Shown here one piece after another: positions 7,093 to 15,322 of a stretch of DNA of 15,325 nt. The stretch's first letter is position 1; the number at the start of each line of letters is the position of its first letter. The stretch covers positions 1 through 15,325 of the forward strand of contig CAZOHH010000053.1 in the NCBI GenBank assembly GCA_964579735.1, read 5' to 3'. The notes under the pieces are model-generated. The model was not told the DNA's origin, made no database searches, and saw only the letters and a program-made list of their open reading frames with translations. The position numbers and the translations under genes were made by a program. The DNA comes from CAILLO01 sp964579735. Lineage in GTDB: Bacteria > Bacillota > Clostridia > Saccharofermentanales > UBA5734.

Positions 7093-7546
7093 ATTGGTAC
7101 CTCTCCTTCATCTTCCGGAACAATTCGTTTCCGAACATCCTCGAGCCGTAGACCTCCTTGTGGGTCTGGCGGAACGAGACCTGGCTGACTCCGGTCAGCC
7201 CCTTCTGGATCGAGTACACGTGGAGGATGCTCACTATCGCCGACCGCGAAACCCTGACGAAGTATCCTGGGAGGGCGGTCTCGAGTTCGTACAGTCTCGC
7301 GTGGACCTCGAAGGCGTCGTTGGCGGTATGGGCGAATACGCGGTCCGAATCGGTCTCGAAGAACAGGATCTCCTTCAGCGAGAGGTAGACTTCGCGGTCC
7401 CCTTTGAAGAAGGAAGGCATCTGGCTCGAGTCCTGATCCTGACGGATCCTGCGGACAAGGGAGTCTACTTCGGGCGTGGTCTCCCTGCAGAAGATGACCA
7501 CTTCCTCCGGTCTGTCGTCCCCAACCCGTTCGATCCTCACTCGCAT
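7079..7546 (-). CDS. Standalone LytTR-domain DNA-binding regulator
   Basis: A 155-residue transcription regulator. The C-terminal half (about 47-147) is a LytTR domain: YLSLKEILFFETDSDRV, then HARLYELETALPGYFVRVSRSAIV and GSRMF. The first 45 residues are too short for a receiver domain, so it is not a classical two-component regulator like AgrA. LytTR proteins bind pairs of about 9-bp direct repeats roughly two helical turns apart; such a pair lies upstream at 7611-7641. The ATG at 7546 follows AGGTG by about 8 nt. It is co-oriented with the LiaF-like membrane gene, an arrangement like LytTR regulator/membrane-inhibitor pairs (HdrRM and BrsRM of Streptococcus mutans). Autoregulation and control by the membrane partner are inferred. 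Confidence 0.9.
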   Translation of the reverse strand: MRVRIERVGDDRPEEVVIFCRETTPEVDSLVRRIRQDQDSSQMPSFFKGDREVYLSLKEILFFETDSDRVFAHTANDAFEVHARLYELETALPGYFVRVSRSAIVSILHVYSIQKGLTGVSQVSFRQTHKEVYGSRMFGNELFRKMKERYQYENA

Positions 7547-7568
7547 CGTCCATTCACCTCATGGCCTC

Positions 7569-7574
7569 ATCATA
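7569..7574 (-). promoter_or_regulatory. Candidate -10 of the LytTR operon promoter
   Basis: The minus strand reads TATGAT at 7574-7569, giving a start near 7562, about 16 nt before the ATG. The -35 region (about 7592-7597) matches TTGACA poorly, as is usual for promoters that need an activator. The direct repeats at 7611-7641 would lie at about -49 to -79. Confidence 0.45.
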
Positions 7575-7610
7575 CGAGCCTCAAGTCGCCATGGGAAGGG
7601 CTTTCCGGTC

Positions 7611-7641
7611 AGTGGTCGGATCCGGGCGGCGAGTGGTCGGA
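7611..7641 (-). promoter_or_regulatory. Direct-repeat pair, candidate LytTR operator
   Basis: AGTGGTCGGA occurs at 7611-7620 and again, identically, at 7632-7641, a period of 21 bp; four further bases (CGGG, third to sixth after the repeat) also match. On the minus strand the half-site reads TCCGACCACT. Two half-sites spaced two helical turns apart, upstream of a LytTR gene, match the known geometry of LytTR binding sites. The divergent gene at 7734 could share it. Confidence 0.55.
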
Positions 7642-7704
7642 ATCGGGACGTCAGGGCGGGTGACGAGAACCCGTAACACCGGGAACTCCGCCGTTCCGCC
7701 AGGG

Positions 7705-7713
7705 TGATACAGT
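7705..7713 (+). promoter_or_regulatory. Weak candidate extended -10 promoter for the GSDH-like gene
   Basis: TGATACAGT reads as TGn followed by TACAGT. No convincing -35 lies 17 bp upstream, where a GGAAC-N6-GTTCC inverted repeat (7682-7697) is found instead. The start would be near 7720, just before the GGGGAGG ribosome site. Confidence 0.3.
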
Positions 7714-7733
7714 GCAAGGGGAGGGTGATGATC

Positions 7734-8999
7734 ATGAACAGACTGCTGGCTATCCTGCTAACGATGGGAGTCCTGCTCGGTGGAACGGCCTGTGCCGCGG
7801 GCAACGAGACTTCCGTGACGCCGAGCATCGCACCGACTTCCGTTGCGACGGCGAGTCCGAGTCCGAGTCCAAGTCCGAGTCCGACCCCGATTCCTCTTCC
7901 GACCTCCACCCCGACGCCGGACCCGGCCTCCGGCACGTATCGCGTGGTCGACGCCTACCCAGCGCTCCGATTCACCCAGCCCCTCCTCTTCGCGCCCGTC
8001 GAGGATGGGAGCGGGAACGCGGTCGTCGTCGAACGGACCGGAAGGATCCGGATCTTCGCGGACCGCGCCGATGCATCGGTATCGACGGTCTTCCTCGACT
8101 TGAGGAGTCGCATCTTCACCAAGGGACAGGAGCAGGGGCTTCTCGGCCTCGCCTTCGATCCGGAGTATGCGACGAACGGATATTTCTACGTGAACTACAC
8201 CACGGTCGACTCCACCGTCATCGCCCGCTATCGGCGGAGCGATGCCGACCCCGCTGTCGCGGACCCGGCTAGCGGGATGGTCCTCCTGACGTTCAAGCAG
8301 CCCTACGCCAACCATAACGGAGGCCACATGGCCTTCGGCCCCGATGGCTTCCTTTATATCGCGACCGGAGACGGCGGTTCGGCGGGAGACCCCCAGAACC
8401 GCGCCCAGAACCTCGCCACCCCGCTGGGCAAGATCCTCCGGATCGACGTCGAAGGCGCCAGTGCCGCGACGCCCTACGCCATCCCCTCCGACAACCCGTT
8501 CGTCGGCAACACGCAAGGCTACCGGGAGGAGATCTACGCCTTCGGCCTACGCAACCCCTGGCGCTTCAGTTTCGACGCCCAAGGCGTCCTCTGGGCGGGC
8601 GACGTCGGGCAGAACCGCATCGAAGAGATCGACCTCATCGTGAAGGGCGGCAACTATGGGTGGAACGTTCTCGAAGGCACACGCGAGTACAAGAACCTCG
8701 CCGGGGTAGACCGCGCGACCCTGATTCCTCCCGTCTGGGAGTACGAGCACCCGCTGGGTGAATCCGTCACCGGAGGATTCGTCTATGAAGGGGCTCTCCT
8801 GCCGCACGCGAAGGGTGCGTACATATACGGCGATTACCTCACCGGACGCATCTGGGCGTTATGGCTCGACGCGGAACAGACGGCTCACAACCAGCTCCTG
8901 CTCGATACCGGGCTGTTTATCTCCTCGTTCGGCGTCGATGCGGCCGGGGAACTCCGAGTCGTGGACCTGTCCGGCGGAATCTATCGGTTGACGGAGTAG
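7734..8999 (+). CDS. Exported GSDH-fold protein (PQQ-dependent sugar dehydrogenase-like), probable lipoprotein
   Basis: A 421-residue six-bladed propeller of the glucose/sorbosone dehydrogenase family. It has an N-terminal hydrophobic segment (4-16) and a candidate lipidation site GTAC with Cys20, then a Ser/Pro/Thr linker (about 40-66). Family signatures are GLLGLAFDPEY (135-145), NHNGGHMAFGPDG (193-205) with IATGDGG (209-215), EIYAFGLRNPWRF (266-278), WAGDVGQNRIEEID (287-300) and GGNYGWNVLEG (305-315). Relatives oxidise sugars outside the membrane with PQQ. Here the AFHP histidine that serves as base in soluble glucose dehydrogenase is Asp142, so enzymatic activity is uncertain. The ATG at 7734 has GGAGG 9 nt upstream; the ATGs at 7704 and 7728 are poorer. 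No PQQ synthesis genes are in the window. The last 19 bp overlap the convergent fucosidase gene. Confidence 0.85.
   Translation: MNRLLAILLTMGVLLGGTACAAGNETSVTPSIAPTSVATASPSPSPSPSPTPIPLPTSTPTPDPASGTYRVVDAYPALRFTQPLLFAPVEDGSGNAVVVERTGRIRIFADRADASVSTVFLDLRSRIFTKGQEQGLLGLAFDPEYATNGYFYVNYTTVDSTVIARYRRSDADPAVADPASGMVLLTFKQPYANHNGGHMAFGPDGFLYIATGDGGSAGDPQNRAQNLATPLGKILRIDVEGASAATPYAIPSDNPFVGNTQGYREEIYAFGLRNPWRFSFDAQGVLWAGDVGQNRIEEIDLIVKGGNYGWNVLEGTREYKNLAGVDRATLIPPVWEYEHPLGESVTGGFVYEGALLPHAKGAYIYGDYLTGRIWALWLDAEQTAHNQLLLDTGLFISSFGVDAAGELRVVDLSGGIYRLTE
7854..7883 (+). repeat. Hexanucleotide tandem repeat encoding (Ser-Pro)5
   Basis: Five consecutive AGTCCG units, the third ending in A instead of G, encode the Ser-Pro repeats of the linker between the lipidation region and the propeller of the GSDH-like protein. 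The unit is in frame, so gain or loss would alter only linker length. Confidence 0.85.
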
Positions 9000-10447
9000 G
9001 ATAGAGCGTGCACCGGTTCATCGACCGGGATGTCCGAGAAGGTCAGGGTCAGATCCTCACCGTCCTGATGGTGCGATACGGTCGCCCCCGTGGCGAGGTC
9101 CAGAATCGTCGCGGCCGCATCGGCGTGAAAGTCCTTGACGATCACTTCGGTTCCGGAGATCGGTTCCATGAAGAACAGATACACGGTCTCCCTTGATTCC
9201 GAGGTCTTCTGCGTGAAGCGCACCGGAATACCGGAGGTCGTGATCCCTTCCGCCCGGCTCCAGGGACGCGTCCCGTAGATTCCCTCGCCATAGATGCCAA
9301 GCCAGGCGCCGATGCCGCGGAGCAGCGCTTCCTGGACCGCGGGGATCGTCCCGTCCGCCTGCGGTCCGACGTTCAGCAGCAGATTGCCGTTCTTGCTCAC
9401 TATGTCGACCAGCATGCGGATCAGGTCGGGCAGACGAAGATGGTCCTCGTCCCTTTCTTCGCGGTTGTAGCCGAAGCCGAGTCCCATGCCGCGGCAGGTC
9501 TCCCATTTCTCGGAGGCGATATCCTTCATGACGGCGAACTCCGGGGTACGATAGTCATAGTGCGGCGGCTTGATGTTCCCGGTATCGCCCTCCTTGAGGA
9601 TTCGCCGGGAATAGGCGTTCAGGAGGGAACGTCCCGGGCGGCTGCGGATCAAGGCGTGCGCCCAGCGCGGAAGCTGTCCCCATCGGTCGTTGATGACCCC
9701 CTCCGGATTCCGGTTGTAGTAGTATGCGAAAAGCGCGAAGGGATTCGTGCCCGGCGGGTAGGCGATATCGCCCCACAGGATCGACGGGTCGTAGCGGTCG
9801 ATCAGTTCTCGCCAATGTGCGAGCTGGTACCGGGAATACCGGCGGTCGATCGGGCCTCCCTCGCTGAGGAGACCCACGACATCCTTCATCGGACCCTTCG
9901 TGAAGGACTGGTCCAGCGCGCTGGAATAGTAGAGTCCCATGCGCATGGACCGCGCCTTCACCGCGGTGGTCAGCTCGCCCACGATGTCGCGCTCCATCCC
10001 GTAGTCCGGTGAATCGGGATTGGGCGTTCCGCTGGGCCACATCAGGAACCCGTCCATGTGCTTCGTGACCAGCACGACATAACGCGCACCCGCGTCGCGG
10101 AACAGGTCGGCCCATGCGCTCGGACGCCAGTTCTCGGCGGATTTCCTGAATTCGGGCGCGAAAGCCTCGTAGGGCGCGTCCTTGCCGTACGTCGCCGCGT
10201 GGTGGAGCTGCGCCGGACTTCCCTCGATGCGGATGGAATTGACGTACCACTCCGCGTAGGGAATGTGGGTGAAGAAGGCCCCGTACCCGTCCTCGCGCAG
10301 GATGCGGTTGATGTCGCCGCGCCCGAGCGGCGCATAGGCAGGAATGCTATAGAGTCCCCAGTGGACGAAGATGCCGAATTTGGCGTCATGGTACCAGGCC
10401 GGGACTTCGTGCCGCTGCAGGGATTTCAGGTTCGCTTCGTAGTGCAT
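8981..10447 (-). CDS. GH29 alpha-L-fucosidase, cytoplasmic
   Basis: A 488-residue glycoside hydrolase family 29 enzyme, which releases terminal alpha-L-fucose by a retaining mechanism. Signatures are YHDAKFGIFVHWGLYS (19-34, substrate His29), VLVTKHMDGFLMW (125-137, His130), DPSILWGDI (220-228) with Asp227 as the likely nucleophile, and SKNGNLLLNVGPQADG (351-366). The C-terminal 90 residues form the usual beta-sandwich. The acid/base residue varies in this family and I could not assign it. There is no signal peptide, so it acts on imported fucosides rather than external glycans. The ATG at 10447 has AAGGGAGA 6 nt upstream; the frame is open to 10477 but with a weak start. It is the last gene of the pepT operon, 45 bp after the fusion gene. 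No fucose isomerase or kinase genes are in view. Confidence 0.92.
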   Translation of the reverse strand: MHYEANLKSLQRHEVPAWYHDAKFGIFVHWGLYSIPAYAPLGRGDINRILREDGYGAFFTHIPYAEWYVNSIRIEGSPAQLHHAATYGKDAPYEAFAPEFRKSAENWRPSAWADLFRDAGARYVVLVTKHMDGFLMWPSGTPNPDSPDYGMERDIVGELTTAVKARSMRMGLYYSSALDQSFTKGPMKDVVGLLSEGGPIDRRYSRYQLAHWRELIDRYDPSILWGDIAYPPGTNPFALFAYYYNRNPEGVINDRWGQLPRWAHALIRSRPGRSLLNAYSRRILKEGDTGNIKPPHYDYRTPEFAVMKDIASEKWETCRGMGLGFGYNREERDEDHLRLPDLIRMLVDIVSKNGNLLLNVGPQADGTIPAVQEALLRGIGAWLGIYGEGIYGTRPWSRAEGITTSGIPVRFTQKTSESRETVYLFFMEPISGTEVIVKDFHADAAATILDLATGATVSHHQDGEDLTLTFSDIPVDEPVHALSYSVNR

Positions 10448-10492
10448 GCGAGTCTCCCTTTTGGCTTTGCGGGCCATCCCGCATGGCGGTCC

Positions 10493-12141
10493 CTACTCGA
10501 GCTCGGCGCGGATCCGATCCAGGTCGAGCGGGTATCGGCCGAACTCGCGGACCGTCTCCACGACCAGCGCGTAGCTTTCCGGCGAGACGCCGCTGCTCAC
10601 GGAGTGATCGGACTGGCACACCCAGCCGCCACCCTGACCGGCCTGCATCTTGTATAGGACTTCCCTTCGAATGGCTTCCCTATCTCCGGTCTCGAGGATC
10701 CGCACGTCGAGGTTCCCCACGAAGGCCAGACGATCCCCATAGCGCTTGCGCAGCTCCACGACGTCCAGGTCCGCCTTGGCTTCGAGCGGGTTGTATGCGT
10801 CGAGCCCGATGTCCGCAAGGTCCTCGAAGATCGGCGTCGCATTCCCACAGCCGTGGTAGATGACCATGAGTCCGTTCTCGCGGAACAGGTCGACCAGGCG
10901 CTTCACGTGGGGAAGGAACACCTTGCGCCAGGTTTCCGGATTGAACAGCATGCCGTTCCGGTATGCCACATCGCCCCAGATGTAGAAGCCCGACAGCCTC
11001 CCGGCTCCCTCTCGGATCTGCGCCCGGGCCAGCTCGAGGAGGAACGCCCCGATCCGGTCGACGAAGGCGTTGTAGGCCTCCGGCTCCAGTACCTGCCAGA
11101 CCAGCGCGTTCTCGCTTCCTATGATGCGCCAGAGATATTCATAGGGCTCGCAGATGGAGCCGAACACGGCGAAATCGTCCGCATAGGCATCGACGCGTCC
11201 GCTCCAGGCGGGGGTGTTCCTGGAAAGCGCGTCCCCCACGCCATTCAGCTGGTCGTCTCCGGCCGCATGGAAACGTCGGGGGTCCGACGGGCTGTCGAAG
11301 CGGAACGCGGCCATCTGCTCGGGCTCGGTCACCGAAAAGGACTCGAAGTGCGGCATGGGAATCGTGCCGGACCGGCGGATCACGGCCTCGAAGCCGGTCC
11401 GGAGGACCACTTCCTCCCCCTGTTCGAAGAGGATTTCGAAGGGCTGGATATGCGGATCCATGTTCGGGTGCAGCACGACATAGTCCAGGTCGAAGTGACG
11501 GTACGGGTCGAAACCGGGTCCCCAGTGGGCCTTCGCACGTTCGACGAATCCGGTCCAGAAGAAGTCGGAGACGGGGATACGGTCCCCCTCCCGGTGCTGC
11601 AGGGCGGCGCGGAGCCGCTGGATCTTGCGATCCGCTGCGGCATGCCGATGCTCCTTCGGCTCCAAGCGCTGGTATTCCACGAGGATCAGCACGACCAGAG
11701 CCACGTCCAGCACGGACTGGTAGATCATGAACGGCGAGTGTCCGCGCAGGAAGCTGAGGATCTGATAGACGACGAAGAAGGAGAATACGGCGGCTGCCAA
11801 CGGATAGCCCCAGCGGACCTTCTTCACGAGCAGGACGAGCACGGTCGTCTTGAGCAGCCCATGGAGCAGCAGGTAGACCATGACGAATTTCTGCATGTCG
11901 AGCGTGTAGGAGTGCCCGAGCGTGAGGAGGTAGTTCATCAGCCGGTCGTCGGGGTCGACGGCGAGTTCGCGGCGCGTCACCCAGTGGACCAGCCGCCCCA
12001 TGCGCACGGTGTCCAGGAAGGACATGGCGATCCCGGTGAGGAGTTCCCCCACCGCATAGATGGCTTTGAGCGAGATGCCGAATCGGAAGGCGATATCGAC
12101 GGCGTCCTTCTTCCGTTGAATCTCACGACCCGCTGGCACCC

Positions 12142-12145
<4 letters not shown>
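10493..12145 (-). CDS. Fusion: N-terminal DUF2127 membrane domain + C-terminal URO-D-like methyltransferase domain
   Basis: One 550-residue reading frame joins two families. Residues about 15-160 match DUF2127, a four-helix membrane protein (segments near 28-46, 84-106, 113-133, 139-157, ending in LVEYQRL). A linker of about 15 residues leads to a uroporphyrinogen-decarboxylase-like TIM barrel (about 172-545), starting KIQRLRAALQHREGDRIPV. It shows HGCGN (431-435), NPLEAKADLD (452-461) and CQSDHS (510-515). His431, Cys433 and Cys510 form the HxCx(n)C pattern (n = 76) that binds zinc in corrinoid-dependent methyltransferases such as MtaA, so methyl transfer is more likely than haem synthesis. 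The ATG at 12145 overlaps the pepT stop as ATGA and has GAGGGAG 5 nt upstream. The fusion would place the barrel at the inner membrane face. Substrate and corrinoid partner are unknown. Confidence 0.82.
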
Positions 12146-13380
<1,235 letters not shown>

Positions 13381-13408
13381 GGCGGTACCTCCGAGGGTCG
13401 TTTTCTCC

Positions 13409-13417
13409 ATCATATCA
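13409..13417 (-). promoter_or_regulatory. Extended -10 promoter of the pepT operon
   Basis: The minus strand reads TGATATGAT: an extended TGn followed by TATGAT (13414-13409). The -35 match is weak, as is common with extended -10 promoters. The start would be near 13402, leaving a leader of about 22 nt with GGAGGT. Confidence 0.5.
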
Positions 13418-13454
13418 TGTGGGCGACGGGTCATGCCGGAGGCTTCCCGTTGCA

Positions 13455-13483
13455 TTGACGAAGCTTCCCTCGCGTGCTACGAT
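13455..13483 (+). promoter_or_regulatory. Sigma-70-type promoter of the small exported protein gene
   Basis: TTGACG (13455-13460), a 17-bp spacer and TACGAT (13478-13483), with an extended TG at 13475-13476. The leader to the ATG at 13554 is about 65 nt, long for this window. It diverges from the pepT promoter, about 40 bp away. Confidence 0.65.
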
Positions 13484-13553
13484 ACAATCGGACTATCGCA
13501 TTAGTCTATTGGTGCGTGATGCGCGCTCTCTTCTGAAAGGTCAGGTGGCCGAC

Positions 13554-14045
13554 ATGACATCCATTCGTTCCTTGAACCGTCCCTTCCCCCGTCTGACCCG
13601 CTGTCTTCTCGCATCCATGCTTCTCATCGCCCTGGCTCTTCCAGCCTCGGCCTGCGCTTCGTCTCAGGGCGCAACGCCGCTCGACGTGAGGTTCCCTCTC
13701 GCGGGATACGCTTTGACCATGAGCCTGGCACCCGGGCTCCCTTTCGAAATCACGTCCGCCGAAGGGGCGGAGGTCCGCGTGACCGTGGATGGAGGGAGCT
13801 GGCTGCGGTGGGGTCCGGAGACCGCCAGCGTCGTCGAGACGAAGGGGCTGACGACGACGTTCACGGCGACCGCCGGGTCCACGACGGTCTACTGGTCGCC
13901 GTTCAGCGGCACGGACGCGACCGAATCGGACCTGCCCACGGAGGCCGAGGTCGTGGTGACGGCCAAAGTCGCCGGCAGGTCCACGAGCACCATTCGCATC
14001 TCGATCCGCACGGAAGGCGGGTTCTACACCCCTTCGGTGAAGTGA
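13554..14045 (+). CDS. Small exported protein of unknown function, possible lipoprotein
   Basis: A 163-residue protein with a signal peptide: basic N-terminus (RSLNRPFPRLTR), hydrophobic core LLASMLLIALALP and ASAC with Cys34, which could be lipidated or simply precede signal peptidase cleavage. The mature part is rich in Thr, Ser, Val and Gly with alternating hydrophobic residues (VRVTVDGGSWLRW, TTFTATAGSTTVYW, AEVVVTAKVAG, TIRISIRT), suggesting one beta-sandwich domain. I recognise no family and no catalytic motif. The ATG at 13554 has AGGTGG about 5 nt upstream; the in-frame codons before it overlap the promoter. It has its own promoter and is the only gene of its unit unless transcription continues into the acyl-CoA dehydrogenase, 119 bp downstream. 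Confidence 0.75.
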   Translation: MTSIRSLNRPFPRLTRCLLASMLLIALALPASACASSQGATPLDVRFPLAGYALTMSLAPGLPFEITSAEGAEVRVTVDGGSWLRWGPETASVVETKGLTTTFTATAGSTTVYWSPFSGTDATESDLPTEAEVVVTAKVAGRSTSTIRISIRTEGGFYTPSVK

Positions 14046-14087
14046 TCCGTCGAAGCGACGACCGAGACACGCTCATTCTCCCCCCGA

Positions 14088-14116
14088 TTGCATCGTAGGG
14101 AATCCTCGTTTATAAT
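14088..14116 (+). promoter_or_regulatory. Strong promoter of the acyl-CoA dehydrogenase gene
   Basis: TTGCAT (14088-14093), 17 bp, then a perfect TATAAT (14111-14116). The predicted start is near 14122-14124, within the palindrome listed separately. The leader is about 42 nt. Confidence 0.7.
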
Positions 14117-14118
14117 CG

Positions 14119-14133
14119 CTTTGACTATCAAAG
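14119..14133 (+). promoter_or_regulatory. Perfect 15-bp palindrome over the start site, FabT-like operator
   Basis: CTTTGA-CTA-TCAAAG has 6-bp perfect arms and begins two bases after the -10 box, so a bound repressor would block initiation. The core TTTGAnTATCAAA is close to the box bound by FabT, the MarR-family fatty-acid regulator of streptococci and relatives (ANTTTGATTATCAAATT as I recall it). Its position before an acyl-CoA dehydrogenase fits lipid-linked control. Confidence 0.55.
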
Positions 14134-14164
14134 TGATATTCCGTGAAGGCGAGGAGAGACGAAC

Positions 14165-15322
14165 ATGAACTACTTTCTGACCGAAGAGCAGAAGATGATC
14201 CAGGAGATCGCGGCCAAGATCGCCGATGAGAAGATCGCTCCCGTCGCGCTCGAGTACGATGAACAGGGCAAGTTCCCGCACGAGATCGTCAAGATCCTCG
14301 GCGACTCCGACCTCTGCGGCGTGTATATCCCCGAGAAGTACGGCGGCCTCGGCGGCGGCGTGTTCGAGATGAGCCTCGTCGTCGAGCAGCTCAGCCGCGC
14401 TTGCGGCGGCATCGCGCTGTCCTTCGCCGGCACCGGCCTCGGCATCTTCCCCGTCCTCCTCTTCGGCACCGAGGAGCAGAAGATGAAGTATCTCCCCGAC
14501 GTCGCCTCCGGCAAGAAGATGGCGGCCTTCGGCCTGACCGAAGCGGGCGCGGGCAGCGACGCCGCTGGCGTCAAGACCCGGGCGGACTCGGACGGCGATG
14601 AATACATCCTGAACGGCACCAAGCAGTGGATCACCAATGGCGGCGAGGCCGACATCTACACCATCGTCGCCTGCACCGACCGGACCAAGGGCGCCCGCGG
14701 CTTCTCCGCCTTCATCGTCGAGAAGGGCACCCCGGGCTTCACCTTCGGCAAGAAGGAGAACAAGATGGGCATCCGCGCCTCCTGCACGGTCGAGCTCGTG
14801 TTCCAGGACTGCCGGATTCCCAAGGCCAACCTGCTGTCCCGCGAGGGCATGGGCTTCATCGTCGCCATGAAGACGCTCGACCGCACCCGTCCCGGCGTCG
14901 CGGCCCAGGCCGTCGGCATCGCCCAGGGCGCCTACGAGGAAGCCGTCAAGTACTCCAAGCAGCGCGTGCAGTTCGGCCAGACCATCTCCTCGTTCCAGGC
15001 CATCCAGCACATCCTCGCCGACATGGCCATCCAGATCGAGGCCTCCCGCGCGCTCGTCTACGCGACCTGCCGCACCATCGACTCCGGCGCGAAGAACTTC
15101 TCCAAGGATTCGGCCATGTGCAAGGTCATGGCCTCGGACACCGCCATGAAGGTCACGACCGACGCGGTCCAGGTCCTCGGCGGTTACGGCTACATGAAGG
15201 AATACCCCGTCGAGAAGAAGATGCGCGACGCCAAGATCACCCAGATCTACGAGGGCACCAACCAGATCCAGCGCAACGTCATCGCCGTGGAGATCATGAA
15301 GGAATTCAACGCCGGCAAGTAG
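14165..15322 (+). CDS. Acyl-CoA dehydrogenase, short-chain/butyryl-CoA type
   Basis: A complete 385-residue FAD enzyme that interconverts acyl-CoA and 2-enoyl-CoA; in anaerobes the short-chain type often works as butyryl-CoA dehydrogenase with an electron-transferring flavoprotein. Signatures are AFGLTEAGAGSDAAG (121-135), QWITNGG (154-160, flavin contact), the C-terminal QVLGGYGYMKEYPVE (336-350) and IYEGTNQIQ (361-369) with Glu363 as the likely catalytic base. The ATG at 14165 has AGGAG 8 nt upstream. Codon choice is strongly biased: lysine nearly always AAG, and Phe, Tyr, Ile and Gly mostly end in C. This is more extreme than in the neighbours and suggests high expression, in line with the consensus promoter. 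etfAB, thiolase and crotonase genes are not in the window; they may follow. Chain-length preference cannot be read from sequence alone. Confidence 0.93.
   Translation: MNYFLTEEQKMIQEIAAKIADEKIAPVALEYDEQGKFPHEIVKILGDSDLCGVYIPEKYGGLGGGVFEMSLVVEQLSRACGGIALSFAGTGLGIFPVLLFGTEEQKMKYLPDVASGKKMAAFGLTEAGAGSDAAGVKTRADSDGDEYILNGTKQWITNGGEADIYTIVACTDRTKGARGFSAFIVEKGTPGFTFGKKENKMGIRASCTVELVFQDCRIPKANLLSREGMGFIVAMKTLDRTRPGVAAQAVGIAQGAYEEAVKYSKQRVQFGQTISSFQAIQHILADMAIQIEASRALVYATCRTIDSGAKNFSKDSAMCKVMASDTAMKVTTDAVQVLGGYGYMKEYPVEKKMRDAKITQIYEGTNQIQRNVIAVEIMKEFNAGK

Noticed and set aside
7682..7697. GGAAC-N6-GTTCC inverted repeat, and GGAAC-N5-GTTCC at 1341-1355, as a shared operator or LexA box
   Set aside because: Arms are only 5 bp, spacer lengths differ, and the spacing does not fit the Firmicutes LexA box (GAAC-N4-GTTC); chance is likely.
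7854..7883. Tandem repeat as a CRISPR-like or regulatory repeat
   Set aside because: It is a coding Ser-Pro hexamer repeat without spacers.
14048..14060. CGTCG-AAG-CGACG hairpin as a terminator for the small exported protein gene
   Set aside because: The stem is only 5 bp and no T-rich run follows on either strand.
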